From positions 1 to 64,000 of the forward strand of contig JAHBWA010000002.1 of NCBI GenBank assembly GCA_019637195.1: DNA of 64,000 bases. The letters are read 5' to 3'. This DNA comes from Labilithrix sp. GTDB taxonomy: Bacteria > Myxococcota_A > Polyangia > Polyangiales > Polyangiaceae. A model generated the notes under the pieces. That model was not told where the DNA came from. It ran no database searches and worked only from the letters and a program-made list of their open reading frames with translations. The position numbers were made by a program, and so were the translations under genes. Each line of letters begins with the position of its first letter. The stretch's first letter is position 1. Positions 18,395 to 27,434 of this stretch are shown in pieces.

Positions 18395-19447
18395 TTGCCA
18401 CGCTTCCTGCTCCTTCTTGCGGCGCTCGTTTTCCAGGCGCTCTCCCTTGATCGCAGACGCAATGGTGCGCAGGCCCCTGACGAACGCAGTGAGACAGTCG
18501 TCGACTCGACGCTTCTCCGTATCGGCCCAATTCTTCCGGACGCCGGCCCGGAATCGGTATGGGTCGAGATCGTCCCGGACGCGAAGCCGAATCTTCCCCG
18601 TAGGACGCTGTTCGAATGTCGGCGGTCGCCAGCGCGCCGGATCACGGGGGTCGACCTGCACGCTCTCGGTGAGCTCCTCGAGGCCGAACGGTACGGACTC
18701 GCCATCGACGCGCACGAGCGTCACCGGCATCTTCACGGTGCGCCTCGTGACGTTGGGCATCCACACCCCGACGTCCGCGGTATCGAGGACTTCGACGTTG
18801 AGTCCACGCGCGGTCAGTGCCTTGATGAGAGCGTCCATGATGCGCAACGCGCGGTCGGCGGACTTTGGCGCGACCTCCACGGCCAGGCACCGCCGGTCGC
18901 GGCATCGGACGATGCCGTCGTCGCCGGGCTTCGACTTACGCAGAGCGACCACGCTCATCGCAACGAGCTCGTGCGGCTCTTCAAGCGTGTCGGCGACTTG
19001 AATCGGCGTCTCTTCCTGCGGCTCCGCGGCCACGGGTTGTCCTTCTCCTTGCACGGTCGCTTCCGGCGGCATCGGTGGGCGCCATCGACGAACACGAAGT
19101 TCGGTCGGCTGCCCGCTCTTCAGGGGAGCGAGAGGGCGGCGCTTCGGCTTCTGCCCCGCCGCAACGCGAGCCCAGTATCCACGGCCCGGTACGGGAACGC
19201 CGAGCCGCCGGCACATCTTCGCGAGGGCGACGTCCGACACGCCGTACGCCTCCGCCACCTTGCTCACGGGCTTCGACCACACGCGCTCGTAGAGTTCGTC
19301 GCGCCGATAGGTGACCGTCTCGTGTCCCACGCGCGCGAGAGGGTAGTGCGACGTCGCGCCGACTGTCTCCACTCCCGGCGTCCGTTGGTGGACGCGTGCG
19401 GAGTCGACGACCTCGCGCCCGACGACCCGACGGATCGGCCAGCGCAC
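18371..19447 (-). pseudogene. Host gene truncated by the IS66 insertion
   Basis: The visible product is 358 aa. From about residue 46 it resembles a conserved hypothetical family beginning TYRRDELYERVWSKPVSKVA, DVALAKMCRRLGVPVPGRGY, a homeodomain-like DNA-binding start. A central alpha/beta region and the start of a charged coiled coil (RLENERRKKEQEAWQ) follow. The last seven residues and the stop lie inside the IS right end, so the native C-terminus is lost. The GTG at 19447 has AAGGGA upstream; a GTG at 19330 lies closer to the conserved region. It may still make a shortened protein. The family has no known function. Confidence 0.65.
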
Positions 19448-19506
19448 GAAAGTCCCTTGTTTCCGCGGTCCGCGAGCATCGGTGGACGCTCGCGGACTCT
19501 CGGAGG

Positions 19507-19583
<77 letters not shown>

Positions 19584-19649
19584 GTGTGTGACGTTCCGCA
19601 TGCTTACACGCGGTCCGGACGGCGCGCAATGGGAGCCGCGCGGCGATCG

Positions 19650-20327
19650 TCAGCGCTTCCCCAGCAGCGCGACGATCTCCGGCTCGATGCTCTCCGGCGT
19701 CTGCATCGACTCGAAGCGCTTGACCACCTGGCCCTCGCGGTCGACGAGGAACTTCGTGAAGTTCCACTTCACGGCGTCGGTGCCGAGGACCTCGGGCGTG
19801 TTCTTCTCGAGGTGGGCGTAGAGCCTCTCGGCGCCCGGCGCGTCCTTGTCGAAGGAGCCGGGCTGCTCTGCGCGCATCCACGCGTAGAGCGGGTGGGCGT
19901 TCGGCCCGTTGACGTCGATCTTCGCGAAGAGCGGGAAGGTGACCGAGTAGCGCGTCGCGCAGAACGTCTTGATCTCCTCCGCCGTGCCGGGCTCCTGGTT
20001 GCCGAACTGATCGCTCGGGAACGCGAGCACGACGAAGCCCTCGGAGGCGTGCTTGTCGTGGAGCGCCTGGAGCGCCTCGTACTGCGGGGTGAACCCGCAC
20101 TTGCTGGCGACGTTCACGACGAGCGCGACCTTGCCGGCGTAGCGGTCGAGCCGAACGTCGCGGCCGTCGATGTCCTTCGCCTCGAACGAGTGGAAGCTCC
20201 TCCGCCCAGCTTCGCTGGCCGGAACCGCGGCCGCGCTCGGCGGCGCGCCGGCAGGAGCCTCGGCGCTCTTGGCGGGAGCCCCGCAACCGAAGACGAACAA
20301 GGGGACCAGCGGGAGGAGCCGTCGCAT
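19650..20327 (-). CDS. Glutathione peroxidase-type lipoprotein
   Basis: A 225-aa thiol peroxidase. A signal with lipobox FVFGC precedes the domain: FEAKDIDGRDV, VALVVNVASKCGFTPQYE with a peroxidatic Cys (not selenocysteine), LAFPSDQFGNQEPG and VKWNFTKFLVDREG, which carry the Gln and Trp/Asn of the active site. It removes hydroperoxides, most likely on the periplasmic side and with thioredoxin-like partners. The long upstream frame to 20615 is a shadow; ATG 20327 starts the signal. Confidence 0.9.
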   Translation of the reverse strand: MRRLLPLVPLFVFGCGAPAKSAEAPAGAPPSAAAVPASEAGRRSFHSFEAKDIDGRDVRLDRYAGKVALVVNVASKCGFTPQYEALQALHDKHASEGFVVLAFPSDQFGNQEPGTAEEIKTFCATRYSVTFPLFAKIDVNGPNAHPLYAWMRAEQPGSFDKDAPGAERLYAHLEKNTPEVLGTDAVKWNFTKFLVDREGQVVKRFESMQTPESIEPEIVALLGKR

Positions 20328-20406
20328 CGCGTCGGTGAGGATAGCGCGCCCCCGTGAACATCCGTTGAGCCTTGCGTTCTTCGCACGAGCGGCGTCTCTT
20401 TGCCGC

Positions 20407-21966
20407 ATGGGGACGCCTGACCGCAGCCCGACCGGAGGCACCGACGAGCCATTTCGGGCCATCTTCGACGGCGCCCTCGACGCGATGCTGCTCGCGGACG
20501 ACGAAGGCCACTTCGTCGAGGCGAACCCGGCGGCGCTCGCGCTCCTCGGCGTCACGTTCGACGAGATCCGGCACGCGCGCGCGCACGACTTCACCGGGCT
20601 CGAAGGGGCGGCCAACGCGGCGGGGTGGCGAGCGTTCCTGGAGGCAGGCAGGCTCGAGGGGACGATTCAGCTGCGCCGCCCGAACGGCACGGCCGTCGAC
20701 GTCGAGTTCCGCGCGATCGCCAACGTGCTCCCCGGACGCCACCTCTCGGTGCTTCGCGACCTGACCGCGCGCCGAACGCGAGAAGACGCGGAGCGCGTGC
20801 TCGCCGAGAGCGAGGCCGTGAAGCGCGCCCTGCAGAGCCGCCTCGCCATCGCCGACCGCATGGCGTCGCTCGGGACGCTCGCCGCGGGCCTCGCCCACGA
20901 GATCAACAATCCGCTGGCAGCGGTGATGGGCAACCTCGAATACCTCACGCGAGAGATCGGCGCGCTCAAGGCCTCGGGGCACGCGACGGCGCTCGCCGGC
21001 CTCGACGAGCCGCTGATCGACGCGCGGTGCGCCGCCGAGCGGATCCGCGAGGTCGTCCGCGACCTGAAGCTCTTCACGCGCTCGGACGACGAGCGATGCA
21101 AGCGCGTCGACGTTCGACGCGTGCTCGACTCTACGCTGCAGATGGCCTTCGCGGAGGTCCGCCATCGCGCGCGGCTCGTGAAGGACTATCAGACCGTGCC
21201 CGCCGCGTACGGCAACGACGCGCGGCTCGGCCAGGTCTTCCTGAACCTCGTGGTGAACGCGGCCCGCGCGATCCCGGAGGGCGACGTCGAGAACAACGTG
21301 ATCCGCATCACCACGCGCACCGGCGACCACGGCGGCGCCGTCATCGAGGTGGAGGACTCCGGCCCCGGGATCGCGGCCGAGCACCTCACGCGGGTCTTCG
21401 AGCCGTTCTTCAGCACCGACGACCTCGGGACCGGCAGCGGCCTCGGCCTCTCGATCTGCCAGCGCATCGTCCACGACATGGGCGGCGAGATCGTCGTCGA
21501 GAGCGATCTCGGGAAGGGGGCGCTCTTCCGCGTGACCCTCCCGCGCGCGCCGTCCGAGGTCACGGCCTCCGCCGCCGCCGAGGTGAAGACGGCTGCGCCG
21601 CGGAGCGGACGCATCCTCATCGTCGACGACGAGCCGATGATCCTCGGCGCGATCGTCCGCAGCCTCGGCGGCGCCCATGACGTCACGACGCTGGAGAGCG
21701 CCCGGGAAGCGCTCACGCGGATCGAGGCCGGCGAGCGCTACGACGTGATCGTCTGCGATCTGATGATGCCGCAGATGACCGGCATGGATCTCCACGCCGA
21801 GCTCGAGGCGCGCACGCCGGAGATGGCCGAGCGCATGGTCTTCATGACGGGCGGCGTGTTCACGTCGCGCGCGCGGACGTTCCTCGACACCATCCCGAAC
21901 CAGCGCCTCGAGAAGCCCTTCGACACGATGCACTTCAGGGCGATGATCAGCGATCGCCTGCGCTGA
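20407..21966 (+). CDS. Hybrid PAS histidine kinase with C-terminal receiver
   Basis: A 519-aa soluble protein. PAS domain (about 13-120), HisKA with phospho-His164 in AHEINNP, HATPase_c with N280-N284, DSGPG at 317-321 and GTGSGLGL at 341-348, then a receiver (about 402-519) with phospho-Asp451 in CDLMMP and the late Lys in LEKPF. There is no transmembrane segment, so it senses a cytoplasmic signal. No response regulator lies beside it; the fused receiver probably passes phosphate on. It is divergent from the peroxidase gene, 79 bp apart. Confidence 0.93.
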   Translation: MGTPDRSPTGGTDEPFRAIFDGALDAMLLADDEGHFVEANPAALALLGVTFDEIRHARAHDFTGLEGAANAAGWRAFLEAGRLEGTIQLRRPNGTAVDVEFRAIANVLPGRHLSVLRDLTARRTREDAERVLAESEAVKRALQSRLAIADRMASLGTLAAGLAHEINNPLAAVMGNLEYLTREIGALKASGHATALAGLDEPLIDARCAAERIREVVRDLKLFTRSDDERCKRVDVRRVLDSTLQMAFAEVRHRARLVKDYQTVPAAYGNDARLGQVFLNLVVNAARAIPEGDVENNVIRITTRTGDHGGAVIEVEDSGPGIAAEHLTRVFEPFFSTDDLGTGSGLGLSICQRIVHDMGGEIVVESDLGKGALFRVTLPRAPSEVTASAAAEVKTAAPRSGRILIVDDEPMILGAIVRSLGGAHDVTTLESAREALTRIEAGERYDVIVCDLMMPQMTGMDLHAELEARTPEMAERMVFMTGGVFTSRARTFLDTIPNQRLEKPFDTMHFRAMISDRLR

Positions 21967-22005
21967 ACGGAGCCTGCCGTGTTTGACCCGCCAGGGAGGC
22001 GCGAT

Positions 22006-22734
22006 ATGGTCGCCTCGACCATGCTCCTCAGCCGAATGAAGAGCGGAGATCCGGAGATCTTCGCGACCGTACAGGGCGAAGGCACGAGCGCCGGCGTCCC
22101 GAGCGTCTTCGTCCGACTTGCAGACTGCAACCTTCGCTGCAGCTGGTGCGACACCAAGTACACGTGGGACTGGAGCACCTACGACCGCGCCGCCGAGACG
22201 GTCGCGCTCGACGTCGACGCCGTCGCCGAGCGCGTGCTCGAGGTCTCCGGCGACGGCGTCCGCAACGCGGTCTTCACGGGCGGCGAGCCGCTGCTCCAGC
22301 AAGACGACCTCACCCCGCTCGCCGAGCGCCTCCGGGAGCGAGGCTTCCGGATCGAGGTCGAGACCAACGGCACCGTCGTGCCGACCGACGCGTTCGCCGC
22401 CCAGGTCGACCAGTGGAACGTGTCGCCGAAGCTCGCGAGCTCCGGCAACACCGAGCGCGCTCGGCACCGGCCCGCCGCGCTCCAGTGGTTCGCCGCCCGC
22501 CCGAACGCCCACCTCAAGTTCGTCATGACGTCGGACGACGACGTCGCCGAGGTGGGCGAGCTCGTCGAGGCGCTCGGCCTCCCGCGCGCGCGCGTCCTGC
22601 TCTCGCCCGAAGGCGTCGACGCGACGACGCTCGCCGAGCGCTCCCGCTGGCTCGCCGAGCGCTGCCAGGCGCACGGCTACCGGCTCGGCACGCGCCTCCA
22701 CGTCTTCTTGTGGGGCTCCGAGCGCGGTCGCTGA
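22006..22734 (+). CDS. queE: 7-carboxy-7-deazaguanine synthase QueE
   Basis: A 242-aa radical SAM enzyme of queuosine/7-deazaguanine synthesis. The cluster motif is CNLRCSWC (Cys41, 45, 48). IFATVQGEGTSAG, FTGGEPLL and VETNGT are family motifs, and the end has LHVFLWG. It turns 6-carboxytetrahydropterin into 7-carboxy-7-deazaguanine. AGGGAGG lies 6 nt before ATG 22006, which fixes the start. No other queuosine gene is in the window. Confidence 0.93.
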   Translation: MVASTMLLSRMKSGDPEIFATVQGEGTSAGVPSVFVRLADCNLRCSWCDTKYTWDWSTYDRAAETVALDVDAVAERVLEVSGDGVRNAVFTGGEPLLQQDDLTPLAERLRERGFRIEVETNGTVVPTDAFAAQVDQWNVSPKLASSGNTERARHRPAALQWFAARPNAHLKFVMTSDDDVAEVGELVEALGLPRARVLLSPEGVDATTLAERSRWLAERCQAHGYRLGTRLHVFLWGSERGR

Positions 22735-22887
22735 CCCGCTCACGCGCGGCGGCCTCCGCGCGCGGAGCGCTCCGACACCCCGCCGAGCGCGCGCCGACAC
22801 CGCTTCGTCACATCGGCGGCGCGACGCTCCGCGAAGACACCGTCTCGTCACGGCAGAGACGCGTCCGCGCCTCTGCCGTCGACTCAG

Positions 22888-24153
22888 ATGCCGCCCGTGC
22901 ATCGTCCACGTCACGCCATCGTGGCAGCAGTCGGGCCTCTCCTCCTCTTCCTTCTCCTCACCGCCAACGCCCTCGCGCAAACCAGCCCCGCGCAGCCCCC
23001 GCCGGGGAAGCTGCCGGAGACGGCGTCGACGCAGATCAGCAGCACCGGCAACACCGGCGACGCGAGAGACGAGCCGGAGAGGCACTGGTACGACCGGCTG
23101 AACCTGCGCGGCTACACGCAGCTCCGCTACAACCGGCTCGGCGAGACGAACCCCGAGCTCCGGAACGACCAGGGCGACAAGTCGATCGGCTCGCCCGGAG
23201 GGATCTTCGCGCGGCGCGCCCGCATCGTAGTCCACGGGGACCTCGTCTGGTTCTTCTCGCTCTACCTGCAACCCGACTTCGCGGCGGCGATCCAGGACTC
23301 GCTCAACATCGCGCAGATGCGCGACTGGTACGGCGACATCTACCTCGAGAAGCAGAAGCGTTTCCGCTTCCGCGTGGGGCAGCAAAAGGTGCCGTACGGC
23401 TTCGAGCTGATGCAGTCGAGCAGCAACCGCTTGCCCTTCGATCGAAGCGACGGATTGAACAGCGCGTTCGTCAACGAGCGCGACCTCGGCGTCTTCTTCA
23501 TGTTCGAGACGCCGGAGGTGCGGCAGCGCTTCAAGCGTCTGGTCGACTCCGGCCTCAAGGGCTCGGGCGACTTCGGGATGACCGCGGTCGGCATCTCCAA
23601 CGGCCAGCCGCTCAACACGCGCGAGCGGAACGACAACAAGCACTTCTTCGGGCGCGTCACCTACCCGTTCGACGTCGGCTCGCAGACGCTCGAGATCGGC
23701 GGCGGCGGCTACACCGGCCGCTACGTCCCGTCCGTAGGCGAGGGCTTCTCGACGCCGAAGGAGGTCGCGGACTACCGCGTCCACGGCACGTTCGTGCTCT
23801 ACCCGCAGCCGTTCGGCGTCCAGGTCGAGTACAACGTCGGCTTCGGGCCCGAGCTGGTCGGCGATCGCATCGAGAAGCGCCCGCTCGACGGCGGCTACGC
23901 GATGGCGATGTGGCGGCAGAAGACGACCATCGGCGTCGTGACGCCGTACGTGCGCGTGCACCGCTACGACGGCGGCAAGAAGTTCGAGCAGAACGCCCCG
24001 CGCCACGAGGTGCGCGAGCTGAACCTCGGCGTCGAGTGGCAGATCCGGCGATGGGTCGAGCTCACGACCGAGCTCATGGCGAGCGAGCGCACCGTTGCCG
24101 GCAAGCGCGAAGAAGGCCGCCTGATCCGCCTGCAGCTGCAGTTCAACTACTGA
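22888..24153 (+). CDS. Outer-membrane porin (phosphate-selective O/P type)
   Basis: A 421-aa protein with a signal peptide ending ALAQ, a short Pro/Ser linker and alternating beta strands from about residue 70: LNLRGYTQLRYNR, IFARRARIVVHGD, FRVGQQKVPYGFE and FGVQVEYNVGFGPEL. It ends QLQFNY with a C-terminal aromatic, as outer-membrane barrels do. It resembles the OprO/OprP family; ion selectivity cannot be read off. The 153-bp gap before it has no clear promoter. Confidence 0.87.
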   Translation: MPPVHRPRHAIVAAVGPLLLFLLLTANALAQTSPAQPPPGKLPETASTQISSTGNTGDARDEPERHWYDRLNLRGYTQLRYNRLGETNPELRNDQGDKSIGSPGGIFARRARIVVHGDLVWFFSLYLQPDFAAAIQDSLNIAQMRDWYGDIYLEKQKRFRFRVGQQKVPYGFELMQSSSNRLPFDRSDGLNSAFVNERDLGVFFMFETPEVRQRFKRLVDSGLKGSGDFGMTAVGISNGQPLNTRERNDNKHFFGRVTYPFDVGSQTLEIGGGGYTGRYVPSVGEGFSTPKEVADYRVHGTFVLYPQPFGVQVEYNVGFGPELVGDRIEKRPLDGGYAMAMWRQKTTIGVVTPYVRVHRYDGGKKFEQNAPRHEVRELNLGVEWQIRRWVELTTELMASERTVAGKREEGRLIRLQLQFNY

Positions 24154-24160
24154 CGCGCCC

Positions 24161-24221
24161 GACCGCGCGCGGGCGCCTCGGGCGCCGAGCATCGCGCCTC
24201 GGGCCCGCGCGCGGGCGCCGA
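24161..24221. terminator. GC-rich palindromic stretch between convergent genes
   Basis: It contains GGCGCC-TCG-GGCGCC (24172-24186) and the overlapping stem CTCGG-GCG-CCGAG (24177-24189), then a GCCCGCGCGCGGGC-type palindrome. It lies between the porin (plus) and DUF2288 gene (minus) and may end both transcripts. No T-tract. Confidence 0.3.
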
Positions 24222-24244
24222 ACGCTTGGACGCCGCGCGCCGGC

Positions 24245-24544
24245 TCAGCTCGCGTCGCGCGTCGTCAGCCCCTCGCGGAGCAAGACGAACGGCTGGACGA
24301 CGAGCGCCGTCCACGCCGCGCCCTCCGTCTTCGACCAGGCCTCGATCGTCGCGAGCGAGGGCTTCCCGATGAGCCCGCGCTCGACCCACGCGCCGACGCG
24401 CTCCTTGTCGTCGCGGGCGACGGCCTCGCCGACCTCGAGCAGGTCGAGCGAGGCATCGACGACGATGACGGCGTCGCGCGCGAGGTGCGCGCGGATGTCG
24501 GAGAACTCGATCGGGCCCATGGAAGCGGCCAGCGACTCGCGCAT
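24245..24544 (-). CDS. DUF2288 family protein
   Basis: A 99-aa cytoplasmic protein. IEFSDIRAHLARDAVIVVDA, LDLLEVGEAVARDDKERV and a late WTALVVQPFVLL match the DUF2288 pattern; the family function is unknown. ATG 24544 (or ATG 24520) is the start. It lies 83 bp after the permease gene on the same strand and may be co-transcribed with it. A much longer frame running through the permease gene is a shadow. Confidence 0.8.
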   Translation of the reverse strand: MRESLAASMGPIEFSDIRAHLARDAVIVVDASLDLLEVGEAVARDDKERVGAWVERGLIGKPSLATIEAWSKTEGAAWTALVVQPFVLLREGLTTRDAS

Positions 24545-24627
24545 GCGCTCTCGTACCGCGACTTCGCGCGCTCGGCCACCCCTCACGTCACGCGAGCGCC
24601 GCCGGGCGCAGGCGCGCTCGGGCTCCT

Positions 24628-26097
24628 TCAGGCGCCCCGGAGCTTCGAGTGCCGGTTGCCGTAGCCGAAGTAGATCGCGAGGCCGAGCGCGAGCCAGACG
24701 CCGAGGCGCGCCCAGTTCGGCCAGCCGAGTCCGAAGATCATGGCGGAGCAGAGCAGCGCCCCGAGCAGCGAGACGACGCGGACCGCAGGGACACGGAACG
24801 GACGCGGGATCTGCGGCTCCTTCACCCGCATCACCCAGACGCCGAGCGAGACGAGGATGAACGCGAAGAGCGTCCCGATGCTCGTCATGTCGCCGACGAC
24901 GTCGCCCGGGACGAACGCCGCGAACAGACCGACGAAGCCGAGGAAGAGGAGGTTCGACTTGTACGGCGTGCGGAAGCGCGGGTGGAGCTCCGAGAACATC
25001 GGCGGCACGAGGCCGTCGCGGCTCATCGAGTAGAAGACGCGCGACTGCCCCATGAGCATGACGAGGATGACCGACGAGAACCCGCCGAGGATCGCCACCG
25101 TCACGAGGTTCGAGAGCCACTGGTAGCCGGGCATCGCGCGCTCGATCGCCTGGGCGACCGACGCCTCGCTCCCCGTCGTCCTGAAGAACTCGACCGGCGC
25201 GAGGCCCGTGAGCACGTGCGCGAACAGGACGTAGAGCACCGTGCAGACGGCGAGCGATCCGAGGATGCCGATCGGCATGTCGCGCCGCGGGTTCTTCGCC
25301 TCCTGGGCCGCGGTGGACACCGCGTCGAAGCCGATGAACGCGAAGAAGACGATGCCGGCCGCGCCGAGGACGCCCATCCCGCCGCCGAACGCGTGGGTGA
25401 CGCCCTGCTTGTCGGTGTACTCGGTCGCCTCCGGGATGTACGGCGTGTGGTTCGCCGGATCGATGAAGCGCCAGCCGAGCACGATGATCATGACGACGAT
25501 CACGAGCTTGACGATCACGATCAGCGTGTTGACCAGGGCCGACTCCTGGATGCCGCGCACGAGCAGGACCGTCAGCACGACGAGGATGCCCAGCGCCGGC
25601 AGGTTCACCATGCCGTGCGCGCCGGTGAGGTGGTCGACCTCGAAGGGCGAATGGCAGAGCGCGTACGGTATCTGCACCCCGAACATCTGGAGGAGCTTGT
25701 TCAGGTACTCGCTCCACGCGATCGCCACGGTCGCGGCGCCGAGCGCGTACTCGAGCGTGAGGTCCCAGCCGATGATCCAGGCGACGAGCTCGCCCATCGT
25801 CGCGTACGTGTAGGTGTACGCGCTGCCGGCGATCGGCAGCATCGACGCGAGCTCCGCGTAGCAGAGCCCCGCGAACGCGCAGCCGATGGCGGCGACGATG
25901 AACCCGAGCGTGACCGACGGCCCCGCGCTCGACGCCGCGGCCGCGGCGGTTCGCACGAAGAGCCCCGCGCCGATGATCGCCCCGACGCCGAGCGCGACGA
26001 GCGAGGCGGCGCCGAGCGTTCGCTTCAGCCCCTTTTCGGACTCGAGCGCCTCGGCCTCGAGCTCCGCGATCGGCTTCCGACCCCACAGGTGTTTCAT
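24628..26097 (-). CDS. APC-family amino acid permease
   Basis: A 489-aa inner-membrane transporter with about 12-13 helices. GVGAIIGAGLFVRTAAAAA is the substrate-binding loop of helix 1, YAELASMLPIAGSAYTYTYA helix 3, and FFAFIGFDAVSTAAQEAKNP helix 6. It is close to the cationic amino acid transporter (CAT/YfnA) branch. The uptake substrate is unknown. Start ATG 26097; the stop of the fbp gene is 37 bp away on the same strand. Confidence 0.92.
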   Translation of the reverse strand: MKHLWGRKPIAELEAEALESEKGLKRTLGAASLVALGVGAIIGAGLFVRTAAAAASSAGPSVTLGFIVAAIGCAFAGLCYAELASMLPIAGSAYTYTYATMGELVAWIIGWDLTLEYALGAATVAIAWSEYLNKLLQMFGVQIPYALCHSPFEVDHLTGAHGMVNLPALGILVVLTVLLVRGIQESALVNTLIVIVKLVIVVMIIVLGWRFIDPANHTPYIPEATEYTDKQGVTHAFGGGMGVLGAAGIVFFAFIGFDAVSTAAQEAKNPRRDMPIGILGSLAVCTVLYVLFAHVLTGLAPVEFFRTTGSEASVAQAIERAMPGYQWLSNLVTVAILGGFSSVILVMLMGQSRVFYSMSRDGLVPPMFSELHPRFRTPYKSNLLFLGFVGLFAAFVPGDVVGDMTSIGTLFAFILVSLGVWVMRVKEPQIPRPFRVPAVRVVSLLGALLCSAMIFGLGWPNWARLGVWLALGLAIYFGYGNRHSKLRGA

Positions 26098-26134
26098 GCT
26101 GTCGCCCGGATACCACGGCCAGGCCGCGGCGGCG

Positions 26135-27199
26135 TCAGCGTCGTTCGCCGACCATGAACTGCCGGAACGCCGCGACGTCGTCCTTCGAGCCGATCACGAG
26201 CGGTGTCCGCTGGTGGAGCTCGGTCGGCATGATGTCGAGGATGCGCTCGGTCCCGTTCGTCGCGCCGCCGCCCGCCTGCTCGAACAGGAAGGCCATCGGG
26301 TTGGCCTCGTACAGCAGGCGGAGCTTGCCGCTCTTGCTCTTGGTGTCGGCCGGGTACGCGAACACGCCGCCCTTCATCAGCGTGCGGTGCGCGTCGGCGA
26401 CCAGCGATCCGACGTAGCGCGCGCCGTACGGCGTCTTGAACTCCGCGCCGTCGGCCGGAGCCGGGCCGTCCTTGCCGTCGCCCTTGATCCACCGGACCCA
26501 GCTCTGGATCTCGGGGGTCCAGCGCGAGTAGTTGCCCTCGTTGACCGAGTAGCAGTTGCCGCGCGGCGGGCACTTGATGTCGGCCTGGGAGAGGAAGAAC
26601 TCGCCGATCGAAGGGTCGAGCGTGAAGCTGTGCACGCCCTGCCCGGTCGAGAGGACGAAGACGGTCGACGGGCCGTAGAGGACGTAGCCGGCGGCGACGA
26701 TCTCGCGGCCCGGGCGGAGCGCGTCCGCGAGCGCCGGCGGGGACAGCTTCGGGTCGGAGCGGCGGAGGACGGCGAAGATGGTGCCGATGCCGACGTTCGT
26801 GTCGATGTTGCTCGAGCCGTCGAGCGGGTCGAAGAGCGCGACGTACTTGCCGTGGTTGTTCTCGAGGATGGCTTCGTCGAGCTCCTCGCTGGCGATGACG
26901 CCGCAGTGACCGCTGCGCTGGAGCACGTTGAGCAGGACGTCGTTCGAGTACGCGTCGAGCTTCTGCACGGCCTCGCCCTGCACGTTCGTCTCGCCGGTGT
27001 AGCCGAGCAGCCCCGCGAGGCCCGCCGAGCGCACGCGCGAGTTGATGATGCGGATCGCGAGCGAGATGTGGTTGAGCAGCGACGTGAACTCGCCGGTCGC
27101 GCCCGGTGCGGCGTGCATCCCGTGGAGGACGTGCTCGCGGAGCGTGGTGCCACCCGCAGGAGGCGGAAGAACCGATGGAATGTTGCTGTGCTCGCCCAT
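26135..27199 (-). CDS. fbp: Fructose-1,6-bisphosphatase class I
   Basis: A 354-aa enzyme of gluconeogenesis. Motifs are ASEELDE, the metal site ALFDPLDGSSNIDTNVGIGT, YVGSLVADAHRTLMKGGVF, and LLYEANPMAFLFEQAGG. It hydrolyses fructose-1,6-bisphosphate to fructose-6-phosphate. GGAG lies about 8 nt before ATG 27199. It is divergent from the class I aldolase gene, the enzyme just before it in gluconeogenesis, with a shared 235-bp control region. Confidence 0.96.
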   Translation of the reverse strand: MGEHSNIPSVLPPPAGGTTLREHVLHGMHAAPGATGEFTSLLNHISLAIRIINSRVRSAGLAGLLGYTGETNVQGEAVQKLDAYSNDVLLNVLQRSGHCGVIASEELDEAILENNHGKYVALFDPLDGSSNIDTNVGIGTIFAVLRRSDPKLSPPALADALRPGREIVAAGYVLYGPSTVFVLSTGQGVHSFTLDPSIGEFFLSQADIKCPPRGNCYSVNEGNYSRWTPEIQSWVRWIKGDGKDGPAPADGAEFKTPYGARYVGSLVADAHRTLMKGGVFAYPADTKSKSGKLRLLYEANPMAFLFEQAGGGATNGTERILDIMPTELHQRTPLVIGSKDDVAAFRQFMVGERR

Positions 27200-27336
27200 G
27201 GCTCCGACGGTTTCCCAGAAGCCGCGGAGCGTGGCAAGACGCCTGGCGAAAATTCGACGACGACGCCGCAGCCGCGCCGCGGGTCCTCTCGTCGCACCGC
27301 GCCACGTCGACGATCGCCGCAGCCGCACCGTCACTC

Positions 27337-27357
27337 ACCGGTACGTTACGAACCGGT
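27337..27357. promoter_or_regulatory. 21-bp dyad in the fbp/fbaB control region
   Basis: ACCGGT arms (27337-27342 and 27352-27357) with an inner CGT...ACG pair. Nine of ten base pairs are symmetric about the centre. It lies 138 bp before fbp and 78 bp before fbaB, a good position for a shared operator. The regulator is unknown. Confidence 0.5.
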
Positions 27358-27377
27358 CGATTTGTCCCAAGGCGCCG

Positions 27378-27406
27378 TTGCTCCTGACACTGTCAGGGAC
27401 TACCCT
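27378..27406 (+). promoter_or_regulatory. Possible fbaB promoter with an embedded palindrome
   Basis: TTGCTC (27378-27383), a 17-bp spacer and TACCCT (27401-27406) form a weak sigma70-like pair. The spacer almost exactly contains CCTGACA-C-TGTCAGG (27383-27397), a perfect dyad with 7-bp arms. A protein bound there would block RNA polymerase. Confidence 0.4.
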
Positions 27407-27434
27407 CCGCGCCACTTTCGAAGGAGCGAAGGCG

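Noticed and set aside
15715-18402. An 8-bp target duplication for the IS66 element
   Set aside because: The flanks accgtcgg and ttgccacg do not match.
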